A DNA stretch of 64,000 bases. It comes from Leptasterias polaris. Lineage: Eukaryota > Echinodermata > Asteroidea > Forcipulatida > Asteriidae. Below the pieces are notes generated by a model. The model saw only the letters and a program-made list of their open reading frames with translations, did not search any database and was not told the origin of the DNA. Both the position numbers and the translations under genes were made by a program. Where the stretch lies: assembly GCA_037783415.1 (NCBI GenBank), contig JAZGTN010000188.1, forward strand, positions 372,001 to 436,000. The letters run 5' to 3'. Below are positions 23,910 through 35,900 of the stretch, piece by piece. How positions within the stretch are numbered: the stretch's first letter is position 1; each line of letters starts with the position of its first letter.

Positions 23910-25781
23910 CCTAGCCCCTAGCCGAAATCATAGCCCCAGCCCAAACCCTAACCCCCAGCCGAGCCTACCCCCAAAGCCCAAAACCCTAGCCGTCAGCCCG
24001 GACCCTATCCCCCAGCCCAAACACCTTATTAGCTTACAGTCTTAACTCTTAACTATATAGTCCAATTGTTCCCGTTCACCCACAATTTATTAACCGTAAA
24101 GTGCTCTGGAAGGGCATTTTGCAACAAGCCCCGCCCACGCCCCGCCCACCCATTCACCCCCCTTATCCCTTATCAGCTAGGTAAAATGAAACTTGGAATG
24201 ACATTTAAACGTGGTAAAATGACCTATGTATATTCTTTTTTGTTATAAAGTTCACCATTTTAAACTCAATATGAATACATGGTTAAAAATGTTGGCGGGT
24301 AAGCAAAATCTGCCCCCCCCCCCCCTTCTCAGGCCCTCCCTCTTCAATCCCCTTTCCCTTTTACAGCTTCCACATTAGTTAACCCCCTCTTGTCAACTAT
24401 TAAAAATAATTGTAAGGCGTTTAGAATCGTATAACTAAAAAAAAAAGAGATACGTTTATAACTTGTTGAGTGACTAGGATTTGGATATAACAATTACTGA
24501 CTTGTGTAATGCAGGTTTTTCTTATCGCATTGCTTAGAGTACATGTAAATGCTCAAACATGTTTGACCTTGTTGTAGACGAACGCAATAACATTTCCAAT
24601 TAATTTTTTCAGATATCAAGTCAGTGACTTATTTTCAACAATTTAAGCATACTTTTTTAACCATAAAGAATAATTAAGTGCCCTTATAGGGCGCACCACA
24701 CCAAATAAGCCAGAATTAATGCGCCAAGCTACTTATCATAATTTGTAAACCCACAACTTATTTTTAATTACAACGTTTTGGGGGTCATGCAATTAATAGA
24801 TTGTGTAAATATAATAATCTATCACAACCTGGGGGTTCTGTGCTTCAACTTTTGAGGAGACTTGATAAATTTAGGCGTTAAAGTTGGCCCTATTTGACCG
24901 GGTAAGTGGAGAAGTGCTTCACGAAAACTGGCAGCAAGTCGGTTTTGGAAAAATACAAATTTTCGCGGTTTTTTCTTCTGGGGTAGTTAGCAAAAATTCC
25001 AAACGGCTGACCTGGCAAAAATTGAAAAGAATTCTGAAGTTCAGTCGTCCGAAAATATGTTTGATTGGTTTTCAAGAGGCTGAGAGACTTTCACGATTTT
25101 TTGAGTATTTTTGAATATTTATCATTTAGCATTGGTTCCTATGGGAGTTTATTTAGTGTGGTGCGCCCTATATATACAACATGGCGGCGCCCGTGCAGCC
25201 ATGTTTGTGTTCTGTTTACATTTATGTAGGCTTGAAACAACGACAGTAATGAGTTGTGTGGGGGCATTGTTTGTCACTTTGTTGCTGTTTTTACATTGGA
25301 AACATCATTTCTTTGACTGTAAACTGTTAGTATAGCAATAATGTTTCTATTTCCTCAAATTACAATACATTTATTAACCGAGAATAATTCAACGTTTCAC
25401 ACTCAAAGAGGGGTTTGCTTTCTAAACCTGCATGGTTAAACTATGAAAAGTAATAAGTATGAGACTGACGGTTTTAGTCACATTCAAAGAATCATGAGCC
25501 AACGTGGCTGGTTGAATATGAAAAAGGAGAGAAAAACCACCAACAGACTATTTGAAGAGGAGTAGGGGAGGTGGTGGATATGTCATCATATATGTCAAGT
25601 TTCCGGAAGGTGAATGCACTCTGATGCGTGTGAAACCCTAGGCCTAGCCCCCAACCAGCAGCCTAAACCCTACACTATACTGTACAACCCTCGGCAAAAA
25701 CCGTAGCCGTCAGCCCAAACCCCAGCCCCCAGCCCAAACCCTACACCCATGCCGAATCATAGCCCCCAGCCCTAACCCTAG
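23910..25781. repeat. Single satellite unit between the two retrotransposons
   Basis: One satellite unit (1872 bp including the repeated CCTAG target bases) separates the two BEL/Pao copies. It carries GGAAACATC at 25298 and GTTAGTATAG, variants shared with the unit just left of copy 1 (16285 and 16313). It differs from that unit by one substitution (GCGGTTT at 24965 versus GCGTTTT) and one base in the C-run. Confidence 0.95.
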
Positions 25782-26384
25782 TCTTCTGACCTCACTAAGT
25801 CGAGTATGTGACGAAATTAGTCAGAGGTTAAACACTATTCCATGGAATACCAGTCATTTGCTTCTTTATTGGAACCAGTGTGAAACTGTAATAAACAAGA
25901 ATAAAACATACATTTAGTTATAAAGCATAACGTGAAGGAAGCCTTAGAATATAAGTAGGCTGGCATAGAATAGGTAAAGTCACATAAAAGACCCTAAATC
26001 CATGCTAAAATACGAAACAAAAGAATTGCCCAGTTTCCGGACAAACGTTAAACGTGTAGTGCCTTCGCAATGCACACATGGTCAAAAAGTACATGTACAA
26101 CGCACATGTAGCCGATTTTGGCAACAACAGTTTTAAGGAACTAAACTAGCCTGAAAACCCAACAAATCGAGTGAGCTAGACAAGGAATGAACTATGATAA
26201 TAAGACAGAATGTAAAACTTACAGATTGTGCTTGATCCAAGGGAAAAAACAAGGATATTGGGGCTCAAAACGGCAGAATTATACGAAGGCTTTACAACGG
26301 GAAAATGATAGACGTGAGTAAAATAATAATCTCTAGAGGGCGCTATATAAAAAGGCGAGAGGCCTAAGTTCTCGGGGCAAGACA
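25782..26384 (-). repeat. 3' LTR of BEL/Pao copy 2
   Basis: A 603-bp LTR matching the three other LTRs in the window, followed inward by the polypurine tract at 26385-26394. Confidence 0.95.
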
Positions 26385-26394
26385 CTCCCCGCCT
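26385..26394 (-). other. Polypurine tract, BEL/Pao copy 2
   Basis: AGGCGGGGAG in element orientation, directly before the 3' LTR, identical to the tract in copy 1. Confidence 0.75.
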
Positions 26395-26465
26395 GGCATC
26401 TGTAAGATGTCAAATCTAGCAATAGAAGAGAGTTTACAGTGGGAGCACTTTTTGGTGATCACTAT

Positions 26466-29400
26466 CTACTGATCAGAGTCTTTGGCGAGAAGGAGAACAA
26501 CTTCAGTCACAGGCCTCAAGAACAGCTTCGGTTCTCCGCTTCGGATGACTTTGACTTCAATTTTCCTGACTTTCCCGTCATCACTTGGAAAGGTCTTGTT
26601 GATCATCCCAAGAGGCCAGCCATTTCTCTTGGCTTGAGAATCTTTCATGAGGACTACGTCTCCTTCTCGCAAGTTTGGTTTCTCAGATGTCCACTTAGTG
26701 CGTGTCTGAAGACAGTTGAGGTACTCCTGCCTCCACCTTTTCCAGAACATGTCAGCTAATCTCTGTACACGTTGCCACTGACATCTGAAGAGATCCTTAT
26801 CATCAAACTCGCAAGGGGAGACAGAAGGTATACCAACCTTCTGTGTAAGGAGTGTCGCTGGTGTCAGAATGGAAGGGTGTTCAGGATCTGTAGAGACTGG
26901 GGTAAGCGGTCTGGAATTTATGATCGCAGTCACCTCTGCCATGAGAGTTGTCAACACTTCATGAGTTAGTATGCCTGGTCCAAGCTGAAGTAGCATGGCA
27001 TCGAGAATGCGGCGTGTGATGCCAATCATCCTTTCCCAGCTGCCGCCCATGTGCGAGGCGTGAGGAGGGTTGAACTGCCACTCACATCTGTTATCAGCAA
27101 GGATATTCTCAATCTGCTCCTTCTGACGTCCTGAGGAGTTGATGCCAAGCTCACTACAGGCTCCTACAAAGTTAGTCCCGCAATCAGACCTCAACAGCTT
27201 TGCAGGTCCTCTCAATGCGAAGAAGCGTCTCAGTGCGTTCACGAAGCTAGAGGTGTCCATAGACTCGATCACTTCGATGTGAACAGCACGGGCGGCCATA
27301 CATGTAAAAATCACAGCCCATCGCTTGCTGTTGGCTTGTCCTCCTCTTGTTTTTCGGGCTGTCACTGTCCAGGGGCCGAAGACATCTAGGCCTACATAGG
27401 TGAAGGGTGGACTTGTGCTAAGGCGGTCAGCAGGCAAGTCTGCCATTATCTGCTCTTGTAGCTTGCCTCGCAGTCTTCGACAGGTTACACAGTGGTAGAT
27501 CAAACTGCTGATGACTCGCTTACCACCAAGGACCCAGAAACCGGCTGCTCTTATGGCACCTTCAGTGAAGTGTCTGCCCTGATGCCGGACTACTTCATGG
27601 TAGTGTCTGATGAGAAGCGTAGTGACATAGCATTTCCCGGGGATTACCACTGGGTGTGTCTCACCAGTAGACAGCTTGGCTTTCTCAAGTCGACCTCCAA
27701 CCCTGAGAAGACCGTCTTTGTCGACAAAGGGGTGTAGCTTCTGAAGCGGGCTGGACCGAGGAATGGGTTGGCCACTTTCAAGACGTCTGAGCTCGTCTGC
27801 ATAGGCTGTTGTCTGAACAGCACGAAGAATTGCCATCTTTGCTCGAGTCAGTTGGTCTGGGCTTAAGTGCTCCTTACATTGGTGCCATCCTCGACAAGGG
27901 CTACCTCTATCTACTTGCGAAAAGGAGTGAGCGAGGTGGGTGAGTCTCGAAATGGCTTTCTGAAGCGACCTCCAACTTGAGAAGTGTTTGAAGCGTCCAC
28001 TGGTCAGGCCTGCTTTAGAAACGTCTGTGGCACAGGTGGTAACTTGGGGTCTCACTTCTGTGTCGCTTTCGGGATCAACCAAGCTGAATGTCTCCTGACA
28101 TAAGGAGGGGGAACTGTGTTTAGGATCACAGAGGAATGCGGGTCCACTTAGCCAAGTAGATGTAGATAATCCAGATGCCGGTAGTGCCCTGGTAGCATGA
28201 TCGGCAGGATTATGGTCCGTCGGGACGTAGTTCCACTGGCTTGCTTCAGAGGAGCGTTTGATGCGTTGCACTCGGTTCTGGATATAAACGTAGAAACGTC
28301 TGGTCTTGTTGTAGATATACCCAAGCACAACTTTGCTATCACTGAAGAACTTGACTCCATGCAGATGTACATCTAATTCGTCTTGGACTGTCTCTGCGAT
28401 TTCTACGGCCATAACAGCTGCTGCAAGTTCCAGACGAGGGATCGTGGGTTCAGGCTTAGGAGCAAGCTTTGCCTTGCCAAAGATAAATCCTACTTCGCAA
28501 TGACCCTCACCATCTGTGATCTTGAGGTATGAGACAGCCGCAATCGCTTTTGTCGATGCATCACAGAAGACATACAACTCTCGCTTCTGGGCTTGAGAGA
28601 GTGGGAGAGTAGTGTACATTCTTGGGATCTTCAGTTCCTGGAGATCTTCGAGGGAGTTCTTCCATCTCATCCATTCCTCATACTTTTCTTTAGGAAGAGG
28701 TGTGTCCCAGTCACAGGAGTCACGGTTAAGTTCTCTGAGGATGGAGCGACCCTGGATACTTACTGGAGCAGCATATCCGAGGGGATCGAATAGGCTGTTG
28801 ATGGTAGACAATACCCCACGTCTTGTAAATGGCTTGTCACTGGTCGTCGCTTGGAAGGTGAATGTGTCTGCTGCCAAGTCCCACTGAAGGCCCAAGCTCC
28901 GCTGCGTTTGAAGGGAGTCTTGTCCAAGGTCAAGGTTCTGAAGCCCTTTGGCAAGGTCTTCTTTGGGAAAGGCTTTCATGACATCTGCACTGTTAGATGC
29001 GATTTTGTGAAGACGAAGATTGGACTGTGCTAGCATGTCTTGTGATTTCTCCAACACTTCAACAGCCTTGCTAACACTGGGAAATGACTGAAGCCCGTCA
29101 TCGACGTAGAAATGTCGATCGACGAAGAGTCTTGCTTGGTCACCATACTCTTCATGTCCTTCTGCAGCCGTTCTCTTAAGTCCGTAGATCGCTACAGCTG
29201 GTGACGGACAGTTGCCAAATACATGGACCCTCATGCGATAGTCCAGGATGTCCCCATCAAGGTTGTTGTTGTCAAACCAAAGAAAGCGGAGGTAATCTCT
29301 GTGTTCTTTCTTGACGAGAAAACTATGGAACATCTGCTGGATATCGGCCATGATGGCTATTGGTTCACATCTGAAGCGAATGAGAATGCCTAGCAGACTG

Positions 29401-32252
29401 TTGTTGAGATCTGGACCTCTGAGTAGCACGTCGTTCAAGGATACATTGTCATGTTGAGAGCTGGAGTCGAACACGATTCTGATTTGGCCCGGTTTCTTCG
29501 GGTGATAAACACCAAAGCTAGGTAGGTACCAGCACTCTTGGCCTGGCTGGAGTGGTAAAGCTAACTCTGCATGACCACTGATGAAAATCTTGTCCATGAA
29601 TTCAATGTAGTGGTCTTTCATCTTGGGTTTCTTGAGGAGAGTGCGACGAAGAGACATAAGACGGTTCACTACTTGTTGTCTGTTGTTGGGTAGGCGTCGC
29701 CGGGGGGTTCGAAAGGGGAGAGGGCCCACCCAACTGTTGGAGTCATCTCTGACAAATTCTTCATTCATGATGGAGAGGAAAGTGTCGTCTTCAACTGACG
29801 GGGCCAACTTGTAATCTTCAGGAGACTCAAGGAAGACATCGGAGCCGATACTATCTAGCTGTTGTTTCTCATGTCTGGGAGTCTTGTTGACGAACGTTTC
29901 CTTCACATGGAATTTGCTCTCACATGGTGTTAAGTGGCTTGGACGGCCGTTATCAAGGATACTCGTTTTGAAGCTATTGACGGCTGGTTTGTGAGCTCCC
30001 CCGAGGCAGACATCTCCCACTATGACCCATCCCAAGTCCAATTGTTGGGCGTAGGGGGCAGTGTGGGGTCCGTTGCTCTGACTGCGAACCTTGTGGACCT
30101 GAATTACATCTCTGCCAAGTAGAAGAAGAATCTGTGCTGTTTGATCAAGCGGAGGGATCATGTGAGCGATGGCCTTTAGGTGAGGATGATGCCTTGCAGC
30201 CTCAGGAGTTGGAATTTCACATCGATTGTTTGGGATAGAGTCGCACTCGAGGAGTGGTGGCAAGGCCAGCTGGACTTCTTCATCTGCTGATTGTATTATG
30301 AAGCCGTTAGCTCTCCTTCCATAGGCGCTTGTTGTGCCAGAACATGTGCGGAGTTCGTAGGGAGAGGTGTCTCCGAGAATGTTAAACATGTCAAAGAAGG
30401 CAGACCTGGCAAGCGAGCGGTTGCTTTGATCATCCAACATCACATACACCTTCACCTTCATGTCGGGTTGGCCCTGCGGATACACGCTGGCTAGACATAT
30501 CTTGGAACACGATTTTCCAGGTAGACCATCTCCACAAACGTCTGTGCAACTTGTGGAAGCTACTGATGGCTCTTTACTGGGTTGCTCCCCGCCATGGTTT
30601 TCCACAGACAAAGAATCGGTTCTTTTCCAAGGTGGCAGGCCATTATGAAGGGCGGATACATGACGATCGCTGTCACACTCAGTGCAGCGAATTTGAACGT
30701 TGCAGTCATTTGCCATGTGAGAAGTAGAAGCACAGCACCTGTAGCAAATACCATGCTCTCTGAGAAAGGCCTTTCTTTCCTCCAATGGTTTTCCTCTGAA
30801 GCCACGGCACCTTCTCAAGGAGTGGGGTCTCTTGTGAATGGGGCACTGCTTGTCTGGGTCCATCAGTTCATTGGGGGCAAAGGTCGAAGTTTTCTCCACC
30901 TCAGTCTTGTGCACAGCGATTGAGGGCTTTGATATGAACGAACTTGGCATGGGCTTATGGCTTGTGGATGTCGTCATGCTGGACGAACGGAAAGCAAAGC
31001 TTGGATCAGTTCTCATGTCGGCCTGTGAGTACACAAAGTCAGCGAAGAAAGTAAATGGGGGGAAAGGAACATGATGCGTTTTCTTGTACATCGAGCCCTG
31101 AGTCAACCACTTTTCCTGTAGAAATTGAGGGAGCTTTTCAACAATCGGATTTATCCCTCTGGAAGTGTCCAAGTAGTTAAGTCCGGGTAGGTTGTCTTCA
31201 AGCTTTGCTGCTTTCACTTCTGTGAGAAGATCTGCAAGTTCCTGTAGTCTCGGGTAGTCTCTGTTCCCAATCTTAGGGAAGGTGTCCAGACGAGAAAAAA
31301 GTGACTCCTCTATTGCCTCAGGGGACCCATACATCTTGTCCAATCTTTGCCATACCTTAATTAGGCCATCTGAAGGATTGTTTATGTGGACTGCCCTGAT
31401 CCTCGTAGCATGCTGAAGTGACTCTCCGCCAAGCCACCTAGTAAGTAGATCGAGTTCTTCACTTGCTTTTAGGTTTAATCCCTGGGTAACATTGCGATAA
31501 CTGGCTCTCCATGACAAGTAGTTCTCTGGCCGATTATCAAAAACCTTGAGTCCGGCTGTGAGAAGGTCTCGACGAGCGAGGTGGACTGTGAGGTCAAAGA
31601 CATCTGAATGGCTTTGCAAAAACGGGTTTGACCTCCCGTTGTCATGCCATCGTCTGTCTGATAGGTCAGTGTATTGTGCAGTGTGTAGAAAGGGATTTAG
31701 CACACCAGCTTGCGGGGGCGGAGTATAGAAGTCGGGCGGATCCAAGTGGGGATGAGCAGATGAAAGAGCTTGAGCTTCAACAGCAGTGCTTTGTGGGTGC
31801 AAGTGTTCATCAGGGCGCTCTTTAGGACTAATCTTAGTAGGCTGGTAATCGGTGTGGTTATCAGGATGGTCAAAATGTGCGTTTATGTATTCTTCTGTAC
31901 GTTGCTCGGGTTGGACTGATAGGGCAAGATGACTGGTGATGCTTGCTCTATCCTCAGTTTCTTTGGCATTTACAGCTGCCTCCAGTGTTTTGGCAGCAGC
32001 CAATGCAGATTCAGCTTCACCTTCTTTCTGCATGGCGAACAGCATAGCGTCAATGCGTGCACGTTCCACCTTCATCTCGATTTGACGCCTGGTGTAATCA
32101 GCTTTCGTGCGTGCGGCCTCTGCTTTAGCACGCGCCTCTACTGCAGCCAAGCTGATGTGTGACCTGGTTGAACATCGTGAAGATGAGGATGATCCGGGTT
32201 TGTATTCTGAAAGTATCTCCCAGTTCTGAGAAACTCCTGGAGGAGATGACAT
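26466..32252 (-). CDS. BEL/Pao gag-pol polyprotein (1928 aa), copy 2
   Basis: The frame has the same length and same residues as the copy 1 polyprotein, with every catalytic motif retained: RT D970 and YVDD 1049-1052, RNase H D1231/E1275/D1305, and integrase D1623/D1690/E1740. Two open copies without any coding difference mean that the duplication is recent, that the copies have been homogenised, or that the assembly has repeated one locus. Confidence 0.95.
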   Translation of the reverse strand: MSSPPGVSQNWEILSEYKPGSSSSSRCSTRSHISLAAVEARAKAEAARTKADYTRRQIEMKVERARIDAMLFAMQKEGEAESALAAAKTLEAAVNAKETEDRASITSHLALSVQPEQRTEEYINAHFDHPDNHTDYQPTKISPKERPDEHLHPQSTAVEAQALSSAHPHLDPPDFYTPPPQAGVLNPFLHTAQYTDLSDRRWHDNGRSNPFLQSHSDVFDLTVHLARRDLLTAGLKVFDNRPENYLSWRASYRNVTQGLNLKASEELDLLTRWLGGESLQHATRIRAVHINNPSDGLIKVWQRLDKMYGSPEAIEESLFSRLDTFPKIGNRDYPRLQELADLLTEVKAAKLEDNLPGLNYLDTSRGINPIVEKLPQFLQEKWLTQGSMYKKTHHVPFPPFTFFADFVYSQADMRTDPSFAFRSSSMTTSTSHKPMPSSFISKPSIAVHKTEVEKTSTFAPNELMDPDKQCPIHKRPHSLRRCRGFRGKPLEERKAFLREHGICYRCCASTSHMANDCNVQIRCTECDSDRHVSALHNGLPPWKRTDSLSVENHGGEQPSKEPSVASTSCTDVCGDGLPGKSCSKICLASVYPQGQPDMKVKVYVMLDDQSNRSLARSAFFDMFNILGDTSPYELRTCSGTTSAYGRRANGFIIQSADEEVQLALPPLLECDSIPNNRCEIPTPEAARHHPHLKAIAHMIPPLDQTAQILLLLGRDVIQVHKVRSQSNGPHTAPYAQQLDLGWVIVGDVCLGGAHKPAVNSFKTSILDNGRPSHLTPCESKFHVKETFVNKTPRHEKQQLDSIGSDVFLESPEDYKLAPSVEDDTFLSIMNEEFVRDDSNSWVGPLPFRTPRRRLPNNRQQVVNRLMSLRRTLLKKPKMKDHYIEFMDKIFISGHAELALPLQPGQECWYLPSFGVYHPKKPGQIRIVFDSSSQHDNVSLNDVLLRGPDLNNSLLGILIRFRCEPIAIMADIQQMFHSFLVKKEHRDYLRFLWFDNNNLDGDILDYRMRVHVFGNCPSPAVAIYGLKRTAAEGHEEYGDQARLFVDRHFYVDDGLQSFPSVSKAVEVLEKSQDMLAQSNLRLHKIASNSADVMKAFPKEDLAKGLQNLDLGQDSLQTQRSLGLQWDLAADTFTFQATTSDKPFTRRGVLSTINSLFDPLGYAAPVSIQGRSILRELNRDSCDWDTPLPKEKYEEWMRWKNSLEDLQELKIPRMYTTLPLSQAQKRELYVFCDASTKAIAAVSYLKITDGEGHCEVGFIFGKAKLAPKPEPTIPRLELAAAVMAVEIAETVQDELDVHLHGVKFFSDSKVVLGYIYNKTRRFYVYIQNRVQRIKRSSEASQWNYVPTDHNPADHATRALPASGLSTSTWLSGPAFLCDPKHSSPSLCQETFSLVDPESDTEVRPQVTTCATDVSKAGLTSGRFKHFSSWRSLQKAISRLTHLAHSFSQVDRGSPCRGWHQCKEHLSPDQLTRAKMAILRAVQTTAYADELRRLESGQPIPRSSPLQKLHPFVDKDGLLRVGGRLEKAKLSTGETHPVVIPGKCYVTTLLIRHYHEVVRHQGRHFTEGAIRAAGFWVLGGKRVISSLIYHCVTCRRLRGKLQEQIMADLPADRLSTSPPFTYVGLDVFGPWTVTARKTRGGQANSKRWAVIFTCMAARAVHIEVIESMDTSSFVNALRRFFALRGPAKLLRSDCGTNFVGACSELGINSSGRQKEQIENILADNRCEWQFNPPHASHMGGSWERMIGITRRILDAMLLQLGPGILTHEVLTTLMAEVTAIINSRPLTPVSTDPEHPSILTPATLLTQKVGIPSVSPCEFDDKDLFRCQWQRVQRLADMFWKRWRQEYLNCLQTRTKWTSEKPNLREGDVVLMKDSQAKRNGWPLGMINKTFPSDDGKVRKIEVKVIRSGEPKLFLRPVTEVVLLLAKDSDQ

Positions 32253-32264
32253 TTTGAAGTAGTG

Positions 32265-32280
32265 TTGCAGGGAACCACCA
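32265..32280 (-). other. Candidate primer-binding site, BEL/Pao copy 2
   Basis: Same TGG-initiated 16-mer as in copy 1, 40 bases inside the 5' LTR. Tentative for the same reason. Confidence 0.45.
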
Positions 32281-32320
32281 GTTAATGAAGATGCTCTTGT
32301 TGAGAAGCTAATCTTTTCAC

Positions 32321-32923
32321 TCTTCTGACCTCACTAAGTCGAGTATGTGACGAAATTAGTCAGAGGTTAAACACTATTCCATGGAATACCAGTCATTTGC
32401 TTCTTTATTGGAACCAGTGTGAAACTGTAATAAACAAGAATAAAACATACATTTAGTTATAAAGCATAACGTGAAGGAAGCCTTAGAATATAAGTAGGCT
32501 GGCATAGAATAGGTAAAGTCACATAAAAGACCCTAAATCCATGCTAAAATACGAAACAAAAGAATTGCCCAGTTTCCGGACAAACGTTAAACGTGTAGTG
32601 CCTTCGCAATGCACACATGGTCAAAAAGTACATGTACAACGCACATGTAGCCGATTTTGGCAACAACAGTTTTAAGGAACTAAACTAGCCTGAAAACCCA
32701 ACAAATCGAGTGAGCTAGACAAGGAATGAACTATGATAATAAGACAGAATGTAAAACTTACAGATTGTGCTTGATCCAAGGGAAAAAACAAGGATATTGG
32801 GGCTCAAAACGGCAGAATTATACGAAGGCTTTACAACGGGAAAATGATAGACGTGAGTAAAATAATAATCTCTAGAGGGCGCTATATAAAAAGGCGAGAG
32901 GCCTAAGTTCTCGGGGCAAGACA
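32321..32923 (-). repeat. 5' LTR of BEL/Pao copy 2
   Basis: A 603-bp LTR whose TATA-like (32883-32894) and AATAAA (32404-32409) signals are placed as in copy 1. The right edge meets the satellite target duplication CCTAG. Confidence 0.93.
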
Positions 32924-35900
32924 CCTAGCCCCTAGCCGAAATCATAGCCCCAGCCCAAACCCTAACCCCCAGCCGAGCCTACCCCCAAAGCCCAAAACCC
33001 TAGCCGTCAGCCCGGACCCTATCCCCCAGCCCAAACACCTTATTAGCTTACAGTCTTAACTCTTAACTATATAGTCCAATTGTTCCCGTTCACCCACAAT
33101 TTATTAACCGTAAAGTGCTCTGGAAGGGCATTTTGCAACAAGCCCCGCCCACGCCCCGCCCACCCATTCACCCCCCTTATCCCTTATCAGCTAGGTAAAA
33201 TGAAACTTGGAATGACATTTAAACGTGGTAAAATGACCTATGTATATTCTTTTTTGTTATAAAGTTCACCATTTTAAACTCAATATGAATACATGGTTAA
33301 AAATGTTGGCGGGTAAGCAAAATCTGCCCCCCCCCCCTTCTCAGGCCCTCCCTCTTCAATCCCCTTTCCCTTTTACAGCTTCCACATTAGTTAACCCCCT
33401 CTTGTCAACTATTAAAAATAATTGTAAGGCGTTTAGAATCGTATAACTAAAAAAAAAAGAGATACGTTTATAACTTGTTGAGTGACTAGGATTTGGATAT
33501 AACAATTACTGACTTGTGTAATGCAGGTTTTTCTTATCGCATTGCTTAGAGTACATGTAAATGCTCAAACATGTTTGACCTTGTTGTAGACGAACGCAAT
33601 AACATTTCCAATTAATTTTTTCAGATATCAAGTCAGTGACTTATTTTCAACAATTTAAGCATACTTTTTTAACCATAAAGAATAATTAAGTGCCCTTATA
33701 GGGCGCACCACACCAAATAAGCCAGAATTAATGCGCCAAGCTACTTATCATAATTTGTAAACCCACAACTTATTTTTAATTACAACGTTTTGGGGGTCAT
33801 GCAATTAATAGATTGTGTAAATATAATAATCTATCACAACCTGGGGGTTCTGTGCTTCAACTTTTGAGGAGACTTGATAAATTTAGGCGTTAAAGTTGGC
33901 CCTATTTGACCGGGTAAGTGGAGAAGTGCTTCACGAAAACTGGCAGCAAGTCGGTTTTGGAAAAATACAAATTTTCGCGGTTTTTTCTTCTGGGGTAGTT
34001 AGCAAAAATTCCAAACGGCTGACCTGGCAAAAATTGAAAAGAATTCTGAAGTTCAGTCGTCCGAAAATATGTTTGATTGGTTTTCAAGAGGCTGAGAGAC
34101 TTTCACGATTTTTTGAGTATTTTTGAATATTTATCATTTAGCATTGGTTCCTATGGGAGTTTATTTAGTGTGGTGCGCCCTATATATACAACATGGCGGC
34201 GCCCGTGCAGCCATGTTTGTGTTCTGTTTACATTTATGTAGGCTTGAAACAACGACAGTAATGAGTTGTGTGGGGGCATTGTTTGTCACTTTGTTGCTGT
34301 TTTTACATTGGATACATCATTTCTTTGACTGTAAACTGTTAGTATAGCAATAATGTTTCTATTTCCTCAAATTACAATACATTTATTAACCGAGAATAAT
34401 TCAACGTTTCACACTCAAAGAGGGGTTTGCTTTCTAAACCTGCATGGTTAAACTATGAAAAGTAATAAGTATGAGACTGACGGTTTTAGTCACATTCAAA
34501 GAATCATGAGCCAACGTGGCTGGTTGAATATGAAAAAGGAGAGAAAAACCACCAACAGACTATTTGAAGAGGAGTAGGGGAGGTGGTGGATATGTCATCA
34601 TATATGTCAAGTTTCCGGAAGGTGAATGCACTCTGATGCGTGTGAAACCCTAGGCCTAGCCCCCAACCAGCAGCCTAAACCCTACACTATACTGTACAAC
34701 CCTCGGCAAAAACCGTAGCCGTCAGCCCAAACCCCAGCCCCCAGCCCAAACCCTACACCCATGCCGAATCATAGCCCCCAGCCCTAACCCTAGCCCCTAG
34801 CCGAAATCATAGCCCCAGCCCAAACCCTAACCCCCAGCCGAGCCTACCCCCAAAGCCCAAAACCCTAGCCGTCAGCCCGGACCCTATCCCCCAGCCCAAA
34901 CACCTTATTAGCTTACAGTCTTAACTCTTAACTATATAGTCCAATTGTTCCCGTTCACCCACAATTTATTAACCGTAAAGTGCTCTGGAAGGGCATTTTG
35001 CAACAAGCCCCGCCCACGCCCCGCCCACCCATTCACCCCCCTTATCCCTTATCAGCTAGGTAAAATGAAACTTGGAATGACATTTAAACGTGGTAAAATG
35101 ACCTATGTATATTCTTTTTTGTTATAAAGTTCACCATTTTAAACTCAATATGAATACATGGTTAAAAATGTTGGCGGGTAAGCAAAATCTGCCCCCCCCC
35201 CCCTTCTCAGGCCCTCCCTCTTCAATCCCCTTTCCCTTTTACAGCTTCCACATTAGTTAACCCCCTCTTGTCAACTATTAAAAATAATTGTAAGGCGTTT
35301 AGAATCGTATAACTAAAAAAAAAAGAGATACGTTTATAACTTGTTGAGTGACTAGGATTTGGATATAACAATTACTGACTTGTGTAATGCAGGTTTTTCT
35401 TATCGCATTGCTTAGAGTACATGTAAATGCTCAAACATGTTTGACCTTGTTGTAGACGAACGCAATAACATTTCCAATTAATTTTTTCAGATATCAAGTC
35501 AGTGACTTATTTTCAACAATTTAAGCATACTTTTTTAACCATAAAGAATAATTAAGTGCCCTTATAGGGCGCACCACACCAAATAAGCCAGAATTAATGC
35601 GCCAAGCTACTTATCATAATTTGTAAACCCACAACTTATTTTTAATTACAACGTTTTGGGGGTCATGCAATTAATAGATTGTGTAAATATAATAATCTAT
35701 CACAACCTGGGGGTTCTGTGCTTCAACTTTTGAGGAGACTTGATAAATTTAGGCGTTAAAGTTGGCCCTATTTGACCGGGTAAGTGGAGAAGTGCTTCAC
35801 GAAAACTGGCAGCAAGTCGGTTTTGGAAAAATACAAATTTTCGCGGTTTTTTCTTCTGGGGTAGTTAGCAAAAATTCCAAACGGCTGACCTGGCAAAAAT

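Larger units (their letters stand above)
25782..32923 (-). mobile_element. BEL/Pao LTR retrotransposon, copy 2 (7142 bp, intact)
   Basis: All landmarks equal those of the copy at 16768 shifted by exactly 9014 bp: LTRs 25782-26384 and 32321-32923, coding frame 26466-32252, and target duplication CCTAG at 25777-25781 and 32924-32928. I found no difference in the translated protein or in LTR stretches compared by eye. Because the insertion base in the satellite and the target duplication are the same, it is best explained as a segmental copy and not a second transposition. Confidence 0.96.

Noticed and set aside
25782..32923. Independent second transposition of the BEL element
   Set aside because: Same base of the satellite unit, same target duplication and no visible sequence difference make segmental duplication far more likely.
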